DNA of 11,206 nt from assembly GCA_001799475.1 (NCBI GenBank), contig MGTN01000178.1, forward strand, positions 1,399 through 12,604. The letters run 5' to 3'. The DNA is from Desulfovibrionales bacterium GWA2_65_9 (GTDB taxonomy: Bacteria; Desulfobacterota; Desulfovibrionia; Desulfovibrionales; Desulfovibrionaceae). Positions within the stretch are counted from its first letter, which is position 1; every line of letters starts with the position of its first letter. Below, piece after piece: positions 1 through 8,695 of the stretch. The position numbers and the translations under genes were made by a program. The notes below the pieces were generated by a model. It was not told where the DNA came from and searched no databases. It saw only the letters and a program-made list of their open reading frames with translations.

Positions 1-522
1 CATCTCGCTGATCTTCTTAGCCTTTTCGATCTCGCCAAGTTCCAGCAGGCGGCGGGCGCCCTGCACCAGCTGGTTGATCTTGCCCTGGGGCTTGATGGCC
101 CCGGCCATCTTCTCGAGGAGCGTCCCCACGCTCACGGGCTTGGTGAGGACGCTGTCCACGCCGATCTCATGGAGCTGTGACAGGGCGTCCTGGCTTGTCT
201 CCTGGGTCATGACCAGAATCTTGGCCTCGGCAAAAGCGCCTTTGAGCGAGCGAATGAACTCCAGGGTGGGTACGCCGCGCAGCAGGCGGTCAACCAGGAC
301 GAGCACCGGGGAGTTATGCCCCAGATGGTCGCGCACGCTTCGAAGGGCTAGGCCGGAGTCCTGGTGGAATTCCAGGCAGTCGGCCTTGATGCTCAGGGTC
401 TTGAGCACTGCGGTGCGCAGGATGCGCACGAAGAGTGCGTCATCGGAAAGCATGACCAGGCGACCGTTCTTGTTCTCCAGAAAATCGCGCAGATCTTGGT
501 CGTGTTTCGAAGGGGACTGCAT
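1..522 (-). CDS. Response regulator receiver protein, 3' end outside the window
   Basis: This is an open frame of 174 codons from the ATG at 522 to the left edge, with no stop, so the C-terminus is missing. The first ~140 residues form a receiver domain: acidic pair D27-D28 (LSDD), phosphoacceptor D78 (VLVLVD), T106 (ILVMT) and K128-P129 (VLTKP). All phosphotransfer residues are present, so it should accept phosphate from a histidine kinase in the cytoplasm. After the receiver, the last ~25 visible residues (LLELGEIEKAKKI) are helical and look like the start of a TPR or similar helical output region. No DNA-binding domain is visible. The start is supported by AAGGAAG about 9 bases upstream. 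It shares strand with the kinase operon but is separated from it by about 600 bases and a probable terminator, so it is probably transcribed separately. Confidence 0.85.
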   Translation of the reverse strand, partial: MQSPSKHDQDLRDFLENKNGRLVMLSDDALFVRILRTAVLKTLSIKADCLEFHQDSGLALRSVRDHLGHNSPVLVLVDRLLRGVPTLEFIRSLKGAFAEAKILVMTQETSQDALSQLHEIGVDSVLTKPVSVGTLLEKMAGAIKPQGKINQLVQGARRLLELGEIEKAKKISEM

Positions 523-546
523 CTATTCTCTTCCTTCTGGCCCGGA

Positions 547-588
547 ATCCTTGCACTCTGCTAGAGATCCAAGAGTGACCCCAAGGAT
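547..588 (-). promoter_or_regulatory. Leader stem-loop upstream of the receiver gene
   Basis: ATCCTTG (547-553) pairs with CAAGGAT (582-588), and directly inside it CACTCT (554-559) pairs with AGAGTG (572-577). This gives 13 perfect pairs interrupted by a 4-base bulge (578-581) around a 12-base loop. It lies 25 bases upstream of the receiver ATG. On the minus strand no U-run follows, so it is not an ordinary terminator. It could be a leader RNA structure controlling translation, or a protein-binding site. The pairing is read directly; the role is inferred. Confidence 0.4.
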
Positions 589-865
589 ATGATTCGAAGC
601 TGCTGAACAGCTCCAGGCATCACTGCAACTCTTCATATGCATGCCATAAAACATTGGACTTTCGCCGAAGTCAGCCGTCGGGAGGATGGATGTGTTGTCT
701 GCCCAGCTTTGCGCCCACGATGCCCTCTGCTTCTCCCGATGAAGACATGTCGCCTCCTTGGAAGCGCATAGGCGAGTGCACAAAGCCAAGTGCTCTCCCT
801 TGGCCGTAATACTCTTGCACAGTCTGTAATGCGCCCCTATCCACAAGGCGTGCCACTATGCTTTC

Positions 866-910
866 TGCTCGCCATTCCCGCTAGTTATTGGGCATAACGC
901 TTGGCGAGCA
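866..910. repeat. Nested inverted repeat in the intergenic region
   Basis: TGCTCGCCA (866-874) and TGGCGAGCA (902-910) are a perfect 9-bp inverted repeat. Inside it, GTTAT and ATAAC form a second 5-bp stem around TGGGC. No U-run follows closely on either strand, so it does not look like a standard terminator. It is the most structured part of the 523-1126 gap, which otherwise holds no convincing gene and is less GC-rich than the flanking genes. Confidence 0.4.
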
Positions 911-1066
911 CATTAGGGGGGAGTCCTTTTGGCAGTAATCATTCTCACTCTTTGTGAACATTTGCCAGGCAATGTATGGAAATGGTGAACATGCCATAGG
1001 GCAAAGAGATGCTTCCGCGCGGATGCGCGTGCAGCTGGAGGGGGTTCATGGAGGCATGGCTGAACG

Positions 1067-1094
1067 AAAAACGTCCGGCACAGGATGCGCGACG
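1067..1094 (-). terminator. Probable rho-independent terminator of the kinase/regulator operon
   Basis: Read on the minus strand, CGTC plus GCGCA pairs with UGUGC plus GACG around a UCC loop, with a 2-base bulge. Five U residues follow at once (A-run 1071-1067 on the plus strand). It begins 33 bases beyond the stop codon of the sigma54-type regulator, in the right orientation to end that transcript. One pair is G-U and the stem has a bulge, so its strength is uncertain. Confidence 0.5.
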
Positions 1095-1126
1095 GGCCGT
1101 ATTACGGGACGACTCTTGCCGTAAGA

Positions 1127-2557
1127 CTACTTGGTGATGCCGTGGTCTTTCAGCAGGTTGTACAGGCGGGTTCGACCCAGGCCGGCGATGACGCAGGCCT
1201 GTTTGAGGCTGCCGCCGGAAAGCTCCAGCAGCCGCTTCAGGTACGCCTTGTCAGCGTTGTCCACCAGGGCCTTGCGAAACTCCTTGAAGGTCGGGAGCGA
1301 AGTGGCGCTGCCCATGTCAATCGATGCCGCCTCAAGAACGCCGGATTCGGGTCCGTGCGGCGTTTCCTTTGGCATTCTGGGCTGAACCGACTGCCGGGCC
1401 GCCCGTGCGCGCATTGCCTGCGGCAGGTGCTCCAGGTGGAGCATGGGGGTGTCGCCTGCGGCGATGATCATCCGCTCCAGGACGTGGGTGAGTTCGCGTA
1501 CATTCCCAGGCCAGTCGTGCTGCTGCAGTCCGGCCAGGACCTCAGGGGAAATCCCCTTGCACGGGATGCCATAGCTTTCGCACAGTTTGGCGACATAATG
1601 GGTGGCCAGGGCTTTGATGTCCTCCTTGCGTTCTCGAAGACTCGGCAGCTCTATGACAAAGGTCTTGAGCCGGAACAGCAGATCCTGCCGAAACAGGCCA
1701 AGGGCGCACATCTGCTCCAGATCCTTGTTGGTTGCGGCGATGAGCCGGAAGTCGCTCGCAATCTCTTTCTTGCCGCCAACCGGACGGAAGCTCCGCTCCT
1801 GAATGACGCGCAGGAAGGACTTCTGGGTCGAGAGCGGCAGCTCGCCCACCTCGTCGAGGAAGAGCGTTCCGCCGTCCGCCTGCTTGACCAGCCCCTCGTG
1901 GGGGCCATCCGCCCCGGTGAAGGCCCCCTTGGCGTGGCCGAAAAGAATGCTTTCCACGAGGTTGTCGGGGAGCGTGGCGCAATCGACCACCACAAACGGC
2001 TGCGCAGCCCGTCCGCTGTTGTCGTGGATGGTCCTGGCCATGAGCTCCTTGCCGGTGCCCGTTTCCCCGTGCAGAAGGACGTTGGCCTTGCTCGTGGCGG
2101 CCTGGGCCAGGCCGTCCAGGACCTTGTGCATGGCCGCAGAGACGCCGACAACCGCATCGCGCTTCAGGACAATCGCGTGGCAGGCCTTGCTGCGCTCCCG
2201 GAATTTGAGGGCCTGGTTCAGGGCCAGGGTGACCTGTTCGAGGTTGCTCGTCTTCTCGATGTAGCTCCAGGCGCCGTTGGTGATGGCCAGCTCCGCGCCG
2301 TCAGGATCGCCATACCCGGTGATGATGACCACCTCCGGTTCCGAGGGGGCGGATTTGATTGCCGGAATGGCGTCAATCCCGTTGCCGTCTGGCAGGCTCA
2401 CGTCGAGAAAGACGCAGTCGAAGCTGTCCCCGTTCAGGCAGGCCAAGCCCTCGGCCAGGCTCTGGGCCGTCACGGTCTCGTGCCCCAGCTTCCGGGCGAT
2501 GCGTTCGAACATGTGGCAGATTGACTGGTCGTCATCGATGATCAATATCTTGAACAT
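1127..2557 (-). CDS. Sigma54-dependent NtrC-family response regulator
   Basis: A 476-residue transcription activator with the usual three domains. The receiver (about 1-118) has D8-D9-D10, phosphoacceptor D52 (FLDVSLPDG), T80 and K102. The AAA+ domain has Walker A GETGTGKE (164-171), the sigma54-contact motif GAFTGA (211-216) and Walker B GTLFLDE (230-236). The Fis-type helix-turn-helix occupies about 438-476. Proteins of this family bind enhancer sites and use ATP to open sigma54-RNA polymerase promoters once D52 is phosphorylated. The ATG is 6 bases past the kinase stop, and its ribosome binding site GGAG (2570-2567) lies in the last codons of the kinase, so the genes are co-transcribed and probably translationally coupled. 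The kinase is the expected phosphodonor. One oddity is that K102 is followed by T103 rather than the usual proline. Confidence 0.96.
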   Translation of the reverse strand: MFKILIIDDDQSICHMFERIARKLGHETVTAQSLAEGLACLNGDSFDCVFLDVSLPDGNGIDAIPAIKSAPSEPEVVIITGYGDPDGAELAITNGAWSYIEKTSNLEQVTLALNQALKFRERSKACHAIVLKRDAVVGVSAAMHKVLDGLAQAATSKANVLLHGETGTGKELMARTIHDNSGRAAQPFVVVDCATLPDNLVESILFGHAKGAFTGADGPHEGLVKQADGGTLFLDEVGELPLSTQKSFLRVIQERSFRPVGGKKEIASDFRLIAATNKDLEQMCALGLFRQDLLFRLKTFVIELPSLRERKEDIKALATHYVAKLCESYGIPCKGISPEVLAGLQQHDWPGNVRELTHVLERMIIAAGDTPMLHLEHLPQAMRARAARQSVQPRMPKETPHGPESGVLEAASIDMGSATSLPTFKEFRKALVDNADKAYLKRLLELSGGSLKQACVIAGLGRTRLYNLLKDHGITK

Positions 2558-2563
2558 GGTGCA

Positions 2564-5500
2564 CTACTCCACAACGTTGGATAGAAGGCCCTTGATGGCG
2601 ACGGAGAGGCTATTCCAGTTGACCGGCTTGTGCACATATTCCCGGATGCCGATCCGCTTCGCCTCTTCTGGAGACAATGCCTCGCCGAATCCTGTGCACA
2701 GGATGATGGGTAGGCTGGGCCGAATGGCGAGCGCCCCCAGGGCCAATTCCTTGCCGTTCAGGCACGGCATGCTCAGATCGGTGATCAACAGGTCGATGGA
2801 GGCCGGGGCCGCACGGAACAAGGCCAGGGCCTCGTCGCCGCCTGTGCAGGCGGACACGGTGTACCCCAGCCCCTCAAGGAGCCGTTTGCCGCTGGACAGC
2901 AGAACCTCGTCGTCGTCCACGAGCAAGATACTTCCCGTCCCCCTGAGGGGCTCCGCCACCGCCAGCTGCGGAAGCAACTCCTCGGCCTCATGCACAGGGA
3001 CGTAGACCACAAAGGTGGTGCCTTGGCCAGGGCTGGTCTCCACAACAACCGCCCCCTGGTGCCGACTGACCACGCCGTGGACCACGGCCAGCCCCAGGCC
3101 GGTGCCACGGCCCTTGGGCTTGGTGGTGAAGAAGGGCTCGAAGATGCGGGACAGAACATCCTGGGGGATGCCTGGCCCTGTGTCGGCCACCTTAAGCGCC
3201 ACATATCTGCCTGCTTTGGGCAGGGAATATGCTGTGGCGGCCGCATCATCCAAGGTCTCGGCCCCGAGGCTGACGTGAAGGATTCCAGAGCCCCCGCGCA
3301 TGGCGTCCACGGCGTTGGAGCACAGGTTGAGCACGATCTGGTGGAACTGGCTCGGATCGCCCAGGACTTGGCCGGAAGGCCCGGAGATGTCATCCTGAAT
3401 GCTGAGGTTGGCAGGAATGGAGAGCTTCAAGATATCCAGAACGCTCCGCGTGACCTTCGCCGGGTCGAAAACCCGCGCGGAGCCCTTGCCCAACCGGCAG
3501 AAGGCCAAAATCTGGTTCACCAGCTCCTTCCCGACATTGGTGGATTCGAGGATACGGTCCAGGTCCTTGCGGGCGGCGCTGTCCGGCGGAATCTCGCCCC
3601 TGGCCAAAGCCGCCAGGTTGGCCACAGAGCCCAGGATATTGTTGAAGTCGTGTGCGATGCCGCCTGCCAGGGTGCCAAGGGCGTTCATCTTTTCCGAGGC
3701 GCGCAGGGATGCCTCGGCCTGCCTGCGTGCTGTGACGTCACGGGCCACGCTGAAGACCCGGCAGATGCGCCCGGAATGATCGCGCAGGGGGGTCTGTGTC
3801 CGCTGCAGGAACTTGACCCCTGCGGCGGTATGGACTTCCTCCTCGAAATGAAGAGTCGCACCATGGTCGACGCAGCGGCGGTAATTTTTGTTGATACGCC
3901 CGGCGACATCGGGCGGGAGCGCATCCTGAAGCAGCCTGCCGACCGCGTCCTGCCTGGATATGCCAAGCATCTCCTCGCCAGCGGGATTGATCTCGGCGAT
4001 TCTGAACTGGCCCTCGGGGGTGATGTCCGTGAGGAGAATGCCGTCCTCGGAATGATCAAACACCTCCTTGTGGCGTATCTGGCTTTCGCGCAGGTTCTGT
4101 TCGATCTGCTTCTGGTCCCACAACGCCCGGGTCAGCTTGACGTTGCCGCTGCCAAGGGTGGAAAGCAGGGTGGCTAGTTTGACCAGGAACGCCATGGCGG
4201 CTTCGACCTTGGCCCGGCTGAAGCGCGGTACACGCCGCGCGGCCTCCAGATAGGCGTCCTGGGCAAATCCGAAGTTGTCGGCCTGGGCCTTGAAAATCTC
4301 GAAATCAACCGGCTCATCTTCGTAGAAGTACTGCCCGATGAAGAGGTTGGCCACGTGCCTGTCTCCGATGTACAGCGGCGTGGCCACATCCCACATGTTG
4401 TTCTTGCACTTGAAGGCGAAGAATTCTCCTGGCTTGACGTTTTCAACCAGTTTGGTGTTGCTCTCCACGCAGTTGGCGTTTGCCTCGGGATGTACGCGGT
4501 GGAACTTGGAGCAGATGTCCTGCCAGCCTGCGGCGACGAGGATTTCTCCCTGCAAGCCGATGAGCCCGATGGCCGCGCCGGTCAGATTGACGAACTCGTC
4601 GAACAGGGACTGCACCGCCGGGATCTCCAGGATGCTGCTCAACCCTTCGGATTTAGTATTCGTCTCCATGGCGAGGAGATACTCCAGCTGTTCGCGCAGA
4701 CGCTCTTCACTGGCCCGCAGAGTGTTCTCGGCCCGCTTGCGCTCTGTGATGTCGCGGCCGATCACCAACACGCTGCCGACCATGCCCTCCTTGTCGAATT
4801 CCGGGACCATGCGCACGGAAACGCTCCTGGTCTCCTGGCCGCGCGTGATGTCCAGATCATGCTCGCAGGGGGCACCCGTTTCCAGCACCTGCCTGATGTT
4901 CCCGACGTAGCGATCCGTCGCTTCCTGCTCCAGTGGCGAGACTTGGGCAAGTGTCTTGCCGTGCGCCTCCTGGCCGGAGAGTCCAGTGCCGCGTTCCCAG
5001 GCGGGGTTGACGAATATGCGGCGCAGTCTGCGGTCAAAGCGCACGATCATATCCGGGGAGTTCTCTGCCAGGGTGCGGAATTCCTGTTCGCGCGCATAGA
5101 GTTCCGCCTCGGCCCGCTTGCGCTCGGTGATGTCTTGGCCAATCACCACCAACCCCTTACGCTGACCGTCCTGGTAGAATACGGGTATTTTGATGATGTC
5201 GAAGACCAAAGGAAATCCATCGGGGCGAGGGATGGTTTCTTCAGCCCGACACGGCCTCCCACCCGACCAGGTCATTTCGTCACTGGCCTCACAGGCCAGG
5301 AAAACATCCCTGTAGAATGGGCTGAAGGCGGCTAAATCTGAATCTTTCTTGCCTCGGTAGTCTACCCCAGTGAGTTGAAACAAGTCCAAGTCGAAGGAAT
5401 TGGCTTCCAGCCAATGTCCCTGAGCATCCTTGAAGCATACGATTTCCGGCATAGCGTTTATGAGCGTACGCAGCTGTTCTTCTTTATCGCGCAGGGCCTC

Positions 5501-8017
5501 CTCGGCCCGCTTGCGTTCGGTGATGTCCTCGTAGATGGCCATGACGCCCACGGCCTCGCCAGATTCGTCCAGAAGCGGCAGCTTGCTGGTCTCCAGCCAG
5601 ATTTTGCGGCCATCGTGCTGCACCTGGGATTCCACATAGTGCAGTTTGCCCATCTGTGTCGCCATGACTTGGCTGTCGTCGGCGCGGTAGGCCTCGGACT
5701 CCTCGGGAAGCCAGGGCAGGTCAAAGTCCGTCTTGCCCACGATGTCTTGCGGGTTGCTCAGCCCCGCATCGTGCGCAAAGGCCATGTTGCAGCCCATGAT
5801 CACGCTCTGCCTGTCCTTCCAGACGATGGATTGCGGCACGGTGTTCAGGATGGTCTGCAGCACGCGCCGGTTCTCGCGCAGGGCCTCCTCGGCCTGCTTG
5901 CGCTCGGTGATGTCCTGATTCGCCCCGTATGTCCCCAAAAGCCGACCGGATTCGTCCCAGATACCGGCATAATGGACGCGGATGGTGCGCATGGCCCCGT
6001 CGCGCCGGATGATGCGGTGTTCAAGGGGGGAAAAGAGGGTCTGCGGCGCAGCGGCGCTCTGCTCGGCCAGCGCGGCCGCGACAAGCGGAACCTCTTCTGC
6101 CGGCAGGAAATTATGGGCGTATGCTTCGGTTGACATGCGCGCCCCGCCCTCGCGCTCGCAGGACGTGCCATAGAGGGCATAGAACTGGTCGTTGAAGATG
6201 AACTCGTTGGCGTTCCGGTCGCACTCCCAGGTTCCCATCTCGGCGAGCTCCATAGCCAGGGACAGTTTCCTCTGGTTGGCCGCCAGCTCGTCGCGGCTGC
6301 TGCGCAGGGCCTCCTCGGCCCGCTTGCGCTCGGTCACGTCGGAGAGAACCGCCAGGGACCGCGCGATCGTCCCGTCAGTATCGCGCTCGGCCGTCGCGGA
6401 AAGCAAAATCTCCAAAATCCTGCCATCCTTGGTGACGAACCGGTATGGTATCTCCTTGACCTGGCCGGTGGAGTAAAACTGCGGCCAGGATATTTCCAAC
6501 GCAACAGTCTTCGATTCCTCAGTGAGGAAATCCAGAACGCTGCGCCCGAGCACCTCCTCTCTGAAATAGCCCAGCTTTTCGCACCAAGTGTCGCTGACAT
6601 AGGCTAGGCGTCCATTGCGGTCCATGGAATGCAGCATTGCCGGGGTATTCTGGTACAGGCCCCGGTAGCGCTCCTCGCTTGCCCTCAGGCCCTCCTCCGC
6701 CCGCTTGCGCTCGGTGATGTCCTGCACGGTCGCGAAGAGCACCTCCTGGTCCACGTAAACGATTCTGGACAGCCGGACCTCCACGGGGAACGTGCCGCCG
6801 TCCTTTCTCCTGTGGCGGGACTCGAAGGTCTGCGGCAGGGAATTCCAGATGGTCTCGGGGTCGTCCCGTGGCAGGAAGTCCGGGTCAAAGTCGGGCACGG
6901 ACATGGACAGCAATTCCTCGCGGCTGTAGCCTAGAACATCGCAAGCCCGTTGATTGACGAGAAGCAGTCGGCCCGTGAGGTCGTGTACGATGATGGCGTC
7001 CTGGGTTTGCTCCACCAGGGTCCTGAAGCGCTCCTCGCTTGTCCGCAGGGCTTCCTCGGCCCGCTTGTGCTCGGTCACGTCACGGAGCGTGCCTTCGCTG
7101 TAGAGCGTCTTGCCGGTTTCGTCCTTGACGAGGTGGGCATTGAGGGAATGCCAGGCGAGGCCGCCGTCCCTGAGCCTGAACTGGGCCACGAAATTGTCCA
7201 CGCGGCCCTCGGTCAGCAGCAGGTCAACAAACCGTGCGCGGTCGGCGGGGTCGGCATACAAAGAGTCGGCGCACTCAACGTGGCTGAGGAAATCCTCCGG
7301 CGAATCGTACTTGAAAATTCTGGCCAGGGCGGGATTTATGGTCAAAAATGCGCCGTCGAGGGCCGTCTGAAAGATGCCATCCGTGGCGTTCATGAAGATG
7401 GTGCGGTAGCGCTCCTCAGCCTGGGACTGGGCGGCCAGGGCATTCTCGCGCTCACGCAGCAGTCGGGTCCGCTGCACGCTCTGGTACGCCTTCTGGGAGA
7501 TTTCGTTGGCCAGCAGGAACAAAGCCTCCGCCACGTTGCGGAACTGCTCCGCAGACATGTACGGGACCTCGGACAGGGCCTCCAGAAACTCCTGCCGGTC
7601 CGCGCCGATTGCGTCGGCGTAGGCAAGCATCCTCTCCGTGTCCTGGTGCTCGTTGCGCACCTGGCCGATGAGCCAGTTGGCCACGTGCCGCCCATCGACC
7701 GTAATGCTGGCGCCGGCGTCCCAGAGCCCGCCGGACAGGCAGGGGCGGATGGTCGGGCCGCCCAGGTTGTGGCGGCCCAGTTCGGCGTCGGAGATGAAGC
7801 AGTTGTGGCGTCCGGCTTCGGTGTTGCGGATGATGTCGTTGCACAGGCGGCAGAAACGACTGGGCCGGGTGATGGGCCTGCCATCGGGCCAGGTGATGAT
7901 GGACGCGACGCCGGTGGCCTGGGCAAAGGCGTCCTGCATGCGCTGGAGCGCCCCCAGGTCGAAGAGTTCCTCAATGGGGACGGCATCACCGTTGTGCATA
8001 CAAGAGTCGATCACCAT
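2564..8017 (-). CDS. Double-PocR, eight-PAS hybrid histidine kinase
   Basis: This 1817-residue protein has no visible signal peptide or membrane segment, so it is a cytoplasmic sensor. Approximate domain order: PocR (15-175, cysteines C56, C59, C73, C93); PAS at 203-318, 330-436, 450-564, 584-705, 718-833, 848-964 and 978-1092; second PocR (1133-1285); PAS (1314-1430); HisKA (1442-1510, H1456 in AHDFNN); HATPase (N1564/N1568, DTGPGI 1612-1617, GRGTGLGL 1636-1643); and receiver (D1699-D1703, D1747, T1775, K1797). Most PAS units end in [13 protein letters not shown] linkers. PocR domains are predicted to sense small hydrocarbon derivatives, as in the propanediol regulator PocR; the ligand here is unknown. 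The start is uncertain. The ATG at 8017 is only 4 bases from GAGG; a GTG at 8014 is better spaced, and codon 7 is another ATG. It forms an operon with the NtrC-type regulator. Confidence 0.95.
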   Translation of the reverse strand: MVIDSCMHNGDAVPIEELFDLGALQRMQDAFAQATGVASIITWPDGRPITRPSRFCRLCNDIIRNTEAGRHNCFISDAELGRHNLGGPTIRPCLSGGLWDAGASITVDGRHVANWLIGQVRNEHQDTERMLAYADAIGADRQEFLEALSEVPYMSAEQFRNVAEALFLLANEISQKAYQSVQRTRLLRERENALAAQSQAEERYRTIFMNATDGIFQTALDGAFLTINPALARIFKYDSPEDFLSHVECADSLYADPADRARFVDLLLTEGRVDNFVAQFRLRDGGLAWHSLNAHLVKDETGKTLYSEGTLRDVTEHKRAEEALRTSEERFRTLVEQTQDAIIVHDLTGRLLLVNQRACDVLGYSREELLSMSVPDFDPDFLPRDDPETIWNSLPQTFESRHRRKDGGTFPVEVRLSRIVYVDQEVLFATVQDITERKRAEEGLRASEERYRGLYQNTPAMLHSMDRNGRLAYVSDTWCEKLGYFREEVLGRSVLDFLTEESKTVALEISWPQFYSTGQVKEIPYRFVTKDGRILEILLSATAERDTDGTIARSLAVLSDVTERKRAEEALRSSRDELAANQRKLSLAMELAEMGTWECDRNANEFIFNDQFYALYGTSCEREGGARMSTEAYAHNFLPAEEVPLVAAALAEQSAAAPQTLFSPLEHRIIRRDGAMRTIRVHYAGIWDESGRLLGTYGANQDITERKQAEEALRENRRVLQTILNTVPQSIVWKDRQSVIMGCNMAFAHDAGLSNPQDIVGKTDFDLPWLPEESEAYRADDSQVMATQMGKLHYVESQVQHDGRKIWLETSKLPLLDESGEAVGVMAIYEDITERKRAEEALRDKEEQLRTLINAMPEIVCFKDAQGHWLEANSFDLDLFQLTGVDYRGKKDSDLAAFSPFYRDVFLACEASDEMTWSGGRPCRAEETIPRPDGFPLVFDIIKIPVFYQDGQRKGLVVIGQDITERKRAEAELYAREQEFRTLAENSPDMIVRFDRRLRRIFVNPAWERGTGLSGQEAHGKTLAQVSPLEQEATDRYVGNIRQVLETGAPCEHDLDITRGQETRSVSVRMVPEFDKEGMVGSVLVIGRDITERKRAENTLRASEERLREQLEYLLAMETNTKSEGLSSILEIPAVQSLFDEFVNLTGAAIGLIGLQGEILVAAGWQDICSKFHRVHPEANANCVESNTKLVENVKPGEFFAFKCKNNMWDVATPLYIGDRHVANLFIGQYFYEDEPVDFEIFKAQADNFGFAQDAYLEAARRVPRFSRAKVEAAMAFLVKLATLLSTLGSGNVKLTRALWDQKQIEQNLRESQIRHKEVFDHSEDGILLTDITPEGQFRIAEINPAGEEMLGISRQDAVGRLLQDALPPDVAGRINKNYRRCVDHGATLHFEEEVHTAAGVKFLQRTQTPLRDHSGRICRVFSVARDVTARRQAEASLRASEKMNALGTLAGGIAHDFNNILGSVANLAALARGEIPPDSAARKDLDRILESTNVGKELVNQILAFCRLGKGSARVFDPAKVTRSVLDILKLSIPANLSIQDDISGPSGQVLGDPSQFHQIVLNLCSNAVDAMRGGSGILHVSLGAETLDDAAATAYSLPKAGRYVALKVADTGPGIPQDVLSRIFEPFFTTKPKGRGTGLGLAVVHGVVSRHQGAVVVETSPGQGTTFVVYVPVHEAEELLPQLAVAEPLRGTGSILLVDDDEVLLSSGKRLLEGLGYTVSACTGGDEALALFRAAPASIDLLITDLSMPCLNGKELALGALAIRPSLPIILCTGFGEALSPEEAKRIGIREYVHKPVNWNSLSVAIKGLLSNVVE

Positions 8018-8043
8018 ACCCCCTCATGCTTGAGTGATGTAAT

Positions 8044-8072
8044 ACTGTAGTGTAGTTGCCAACTATCTGCAA
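8044..8072 (-). promoter_or_regulatory. Tentative sigma70-type promoter of the kinase operon
   Basis: On the minus strand, TTGCAG (8072-8067) is followed after exactly 17 bases by TACAGT (8049-8044). This would start transcription about 20 bases before the kinase ATG. The hexamers match consensus only moderately (3/6 and 4/6), so the call rests mainly on spacing and position. Confidence 0.3.
8053..8065. promoter_or_regulatory. Candidate operator: perfect 13-bp dyad
   Basis: TAGTTGCCAACTA is a perfect inverted repeat with 6-bp arms and a single central base. It lies 36 bases upstream of the kinase start, inside the spacer of the tentative promoter, where a bound repressor would block polymerase. 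The binding protein is not known. The rest of the 8018-8283 gap shows nothing else convincing apart from the dyad at 8265-8277. Confidence 0.4.
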
Positions 8073-8264
8073 GACGAGCCAGAATCAGCCAGGTCCCCAG
8101 GGGCTGCCTATTTCGTCGAGGCCCGCAACGCCACCGGCAGCAGCCCCGGAATTATTAGCGCGCGGTCCATGGCTTCTGTCTGCTTGCTCTTGCTCCGGCG
8201 CGACACAAGGCGGCAGCATCTCTATGTAAGCAGACGCGCACTGATCCGTGCCGAATCGGGCGCT

Positions 8265-8277
8265 CGTTTACTAAACG
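8265..8277. promoter_or_regulatory. Perfect 13-bp dyad before the unrecognised gene
   Basis: CGTTTACTAAACG has 6-bp arms and one central base, and ends 7 bases before the GTG start at 8284. The half-site TAAACG recurs at 9425-9430 and 9452-9457, upstream of the serine recombinase. This suggests a shared DNA-binding protein, possibly the recombinase or an element-encoded regulator. That link is inference. Confidence 0.35.
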
Positions 8278-8283
8278 GGATGT

Positions 8284-8661
8284 GTGGAGTTACTTCCGGA
8301 AAACAACCATCCTATCAACCGAGCCGCCAAGAGAGCGTTGGGGTCGATCAGGCAGGAGCCATGGCCTGAGGCGCTCTATGTCTTGCAACTTGCTTGGTGG
8401 ACCCTGGAGACGGGGAGGGTGACGGTCCAGGACTATCTCCTGGAGGAGTATGTCGAGACCCTTTTGTTTCGGAGAAAACCTGAATGGGGCATGAAGGTCG
8501 TTCTCGTTCAGGTGGTTGACGAGGACTCCGAAATCCCGGTGGACTATAGCCCCGGCATGAGTCCGGAAGACTTTGCCGCAGCCGTGCTCTCGAATATCTC
8601 GATGAGCCTCGTGGAGTTGAATCCCGACTATCTTGATGCTGACCGGTTGAGCGCAATGTGA
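8284..8661 (+). CDS. Hypothetical protein, unrecognised
   Basis: A 125-residue acidic protein of unknown function. It has a hydrophobic, Trp-rich helical stretch near residues 29-42 (ALYVLQLAWWTLE), a beta-like stretch KVVLVQVV (70-77), and an Asp/Glu-rich C-terminal half. No signal peptide or known motif is recognised. The only early start is GTG 8284, because an in-frame stop lies at 8272; the ribosome binding site is weak, so the true start may be later. It converges with the serine recombinase across a 34-base gap and lies divergently from the kinase. It could be chromosomal or the first gene of the mobile element. The opposite strand also has a long frame here, but its product is less protein-like and would overlap the recombinase. 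Confidence 0.55.
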   Translation: MELLPENNHPINRAAKRALGSIRQEPWPEALYVLQLAWWTLETGRVTVQDYLLEEYVETLLFRRKPEWGMKVVLVQVVDEDSEIPVDYSPGMSPEDFAAAVLSNISMSLVELNPDYLDADRLSAM

Positions 8662-8695
8662 GGCCTGTAGGCGCAGCAGCCGTAGGGGGGGCGAT

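Noticed and set aside
671..856. A 61-codon minus-strand frame in the 523-1126 gap with fairly protein-like composition
   Set aside because: The only start is a GTG without a ribosome binding site, there is no recognised motif, and a competing minus-strand frame (523-846) covers the same bases. It might be a gene remnant but cannot be supported.
1085..2524. A 479-codon plus-strand frame opposite the sigma54-type regulator
   Set aside because: It mirrors a gene with complete receiver, AAA+ and HTH motifs. Its product has no recognisable domain, and long antisense frames are expected in GC-rich DNA.
2990..8050. Long plus-strand frames opposite the kinase (2990-4177, 4355-5335, 5375-6133, 6950-8050)
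   Set aside because: Their products are mirror images of PAS repeats (recurring [13 protein letters not shown] strings opposite the DITERKRAE linkers), so they are by-products of the repeated kinase sequence.
8069..8100. Sigma54 promoter upstream of the kinase (TGGCTC and TTGC on the minus strand)
   Set aside because: The two boxes are two bases too close, so no functional promoter is expected.
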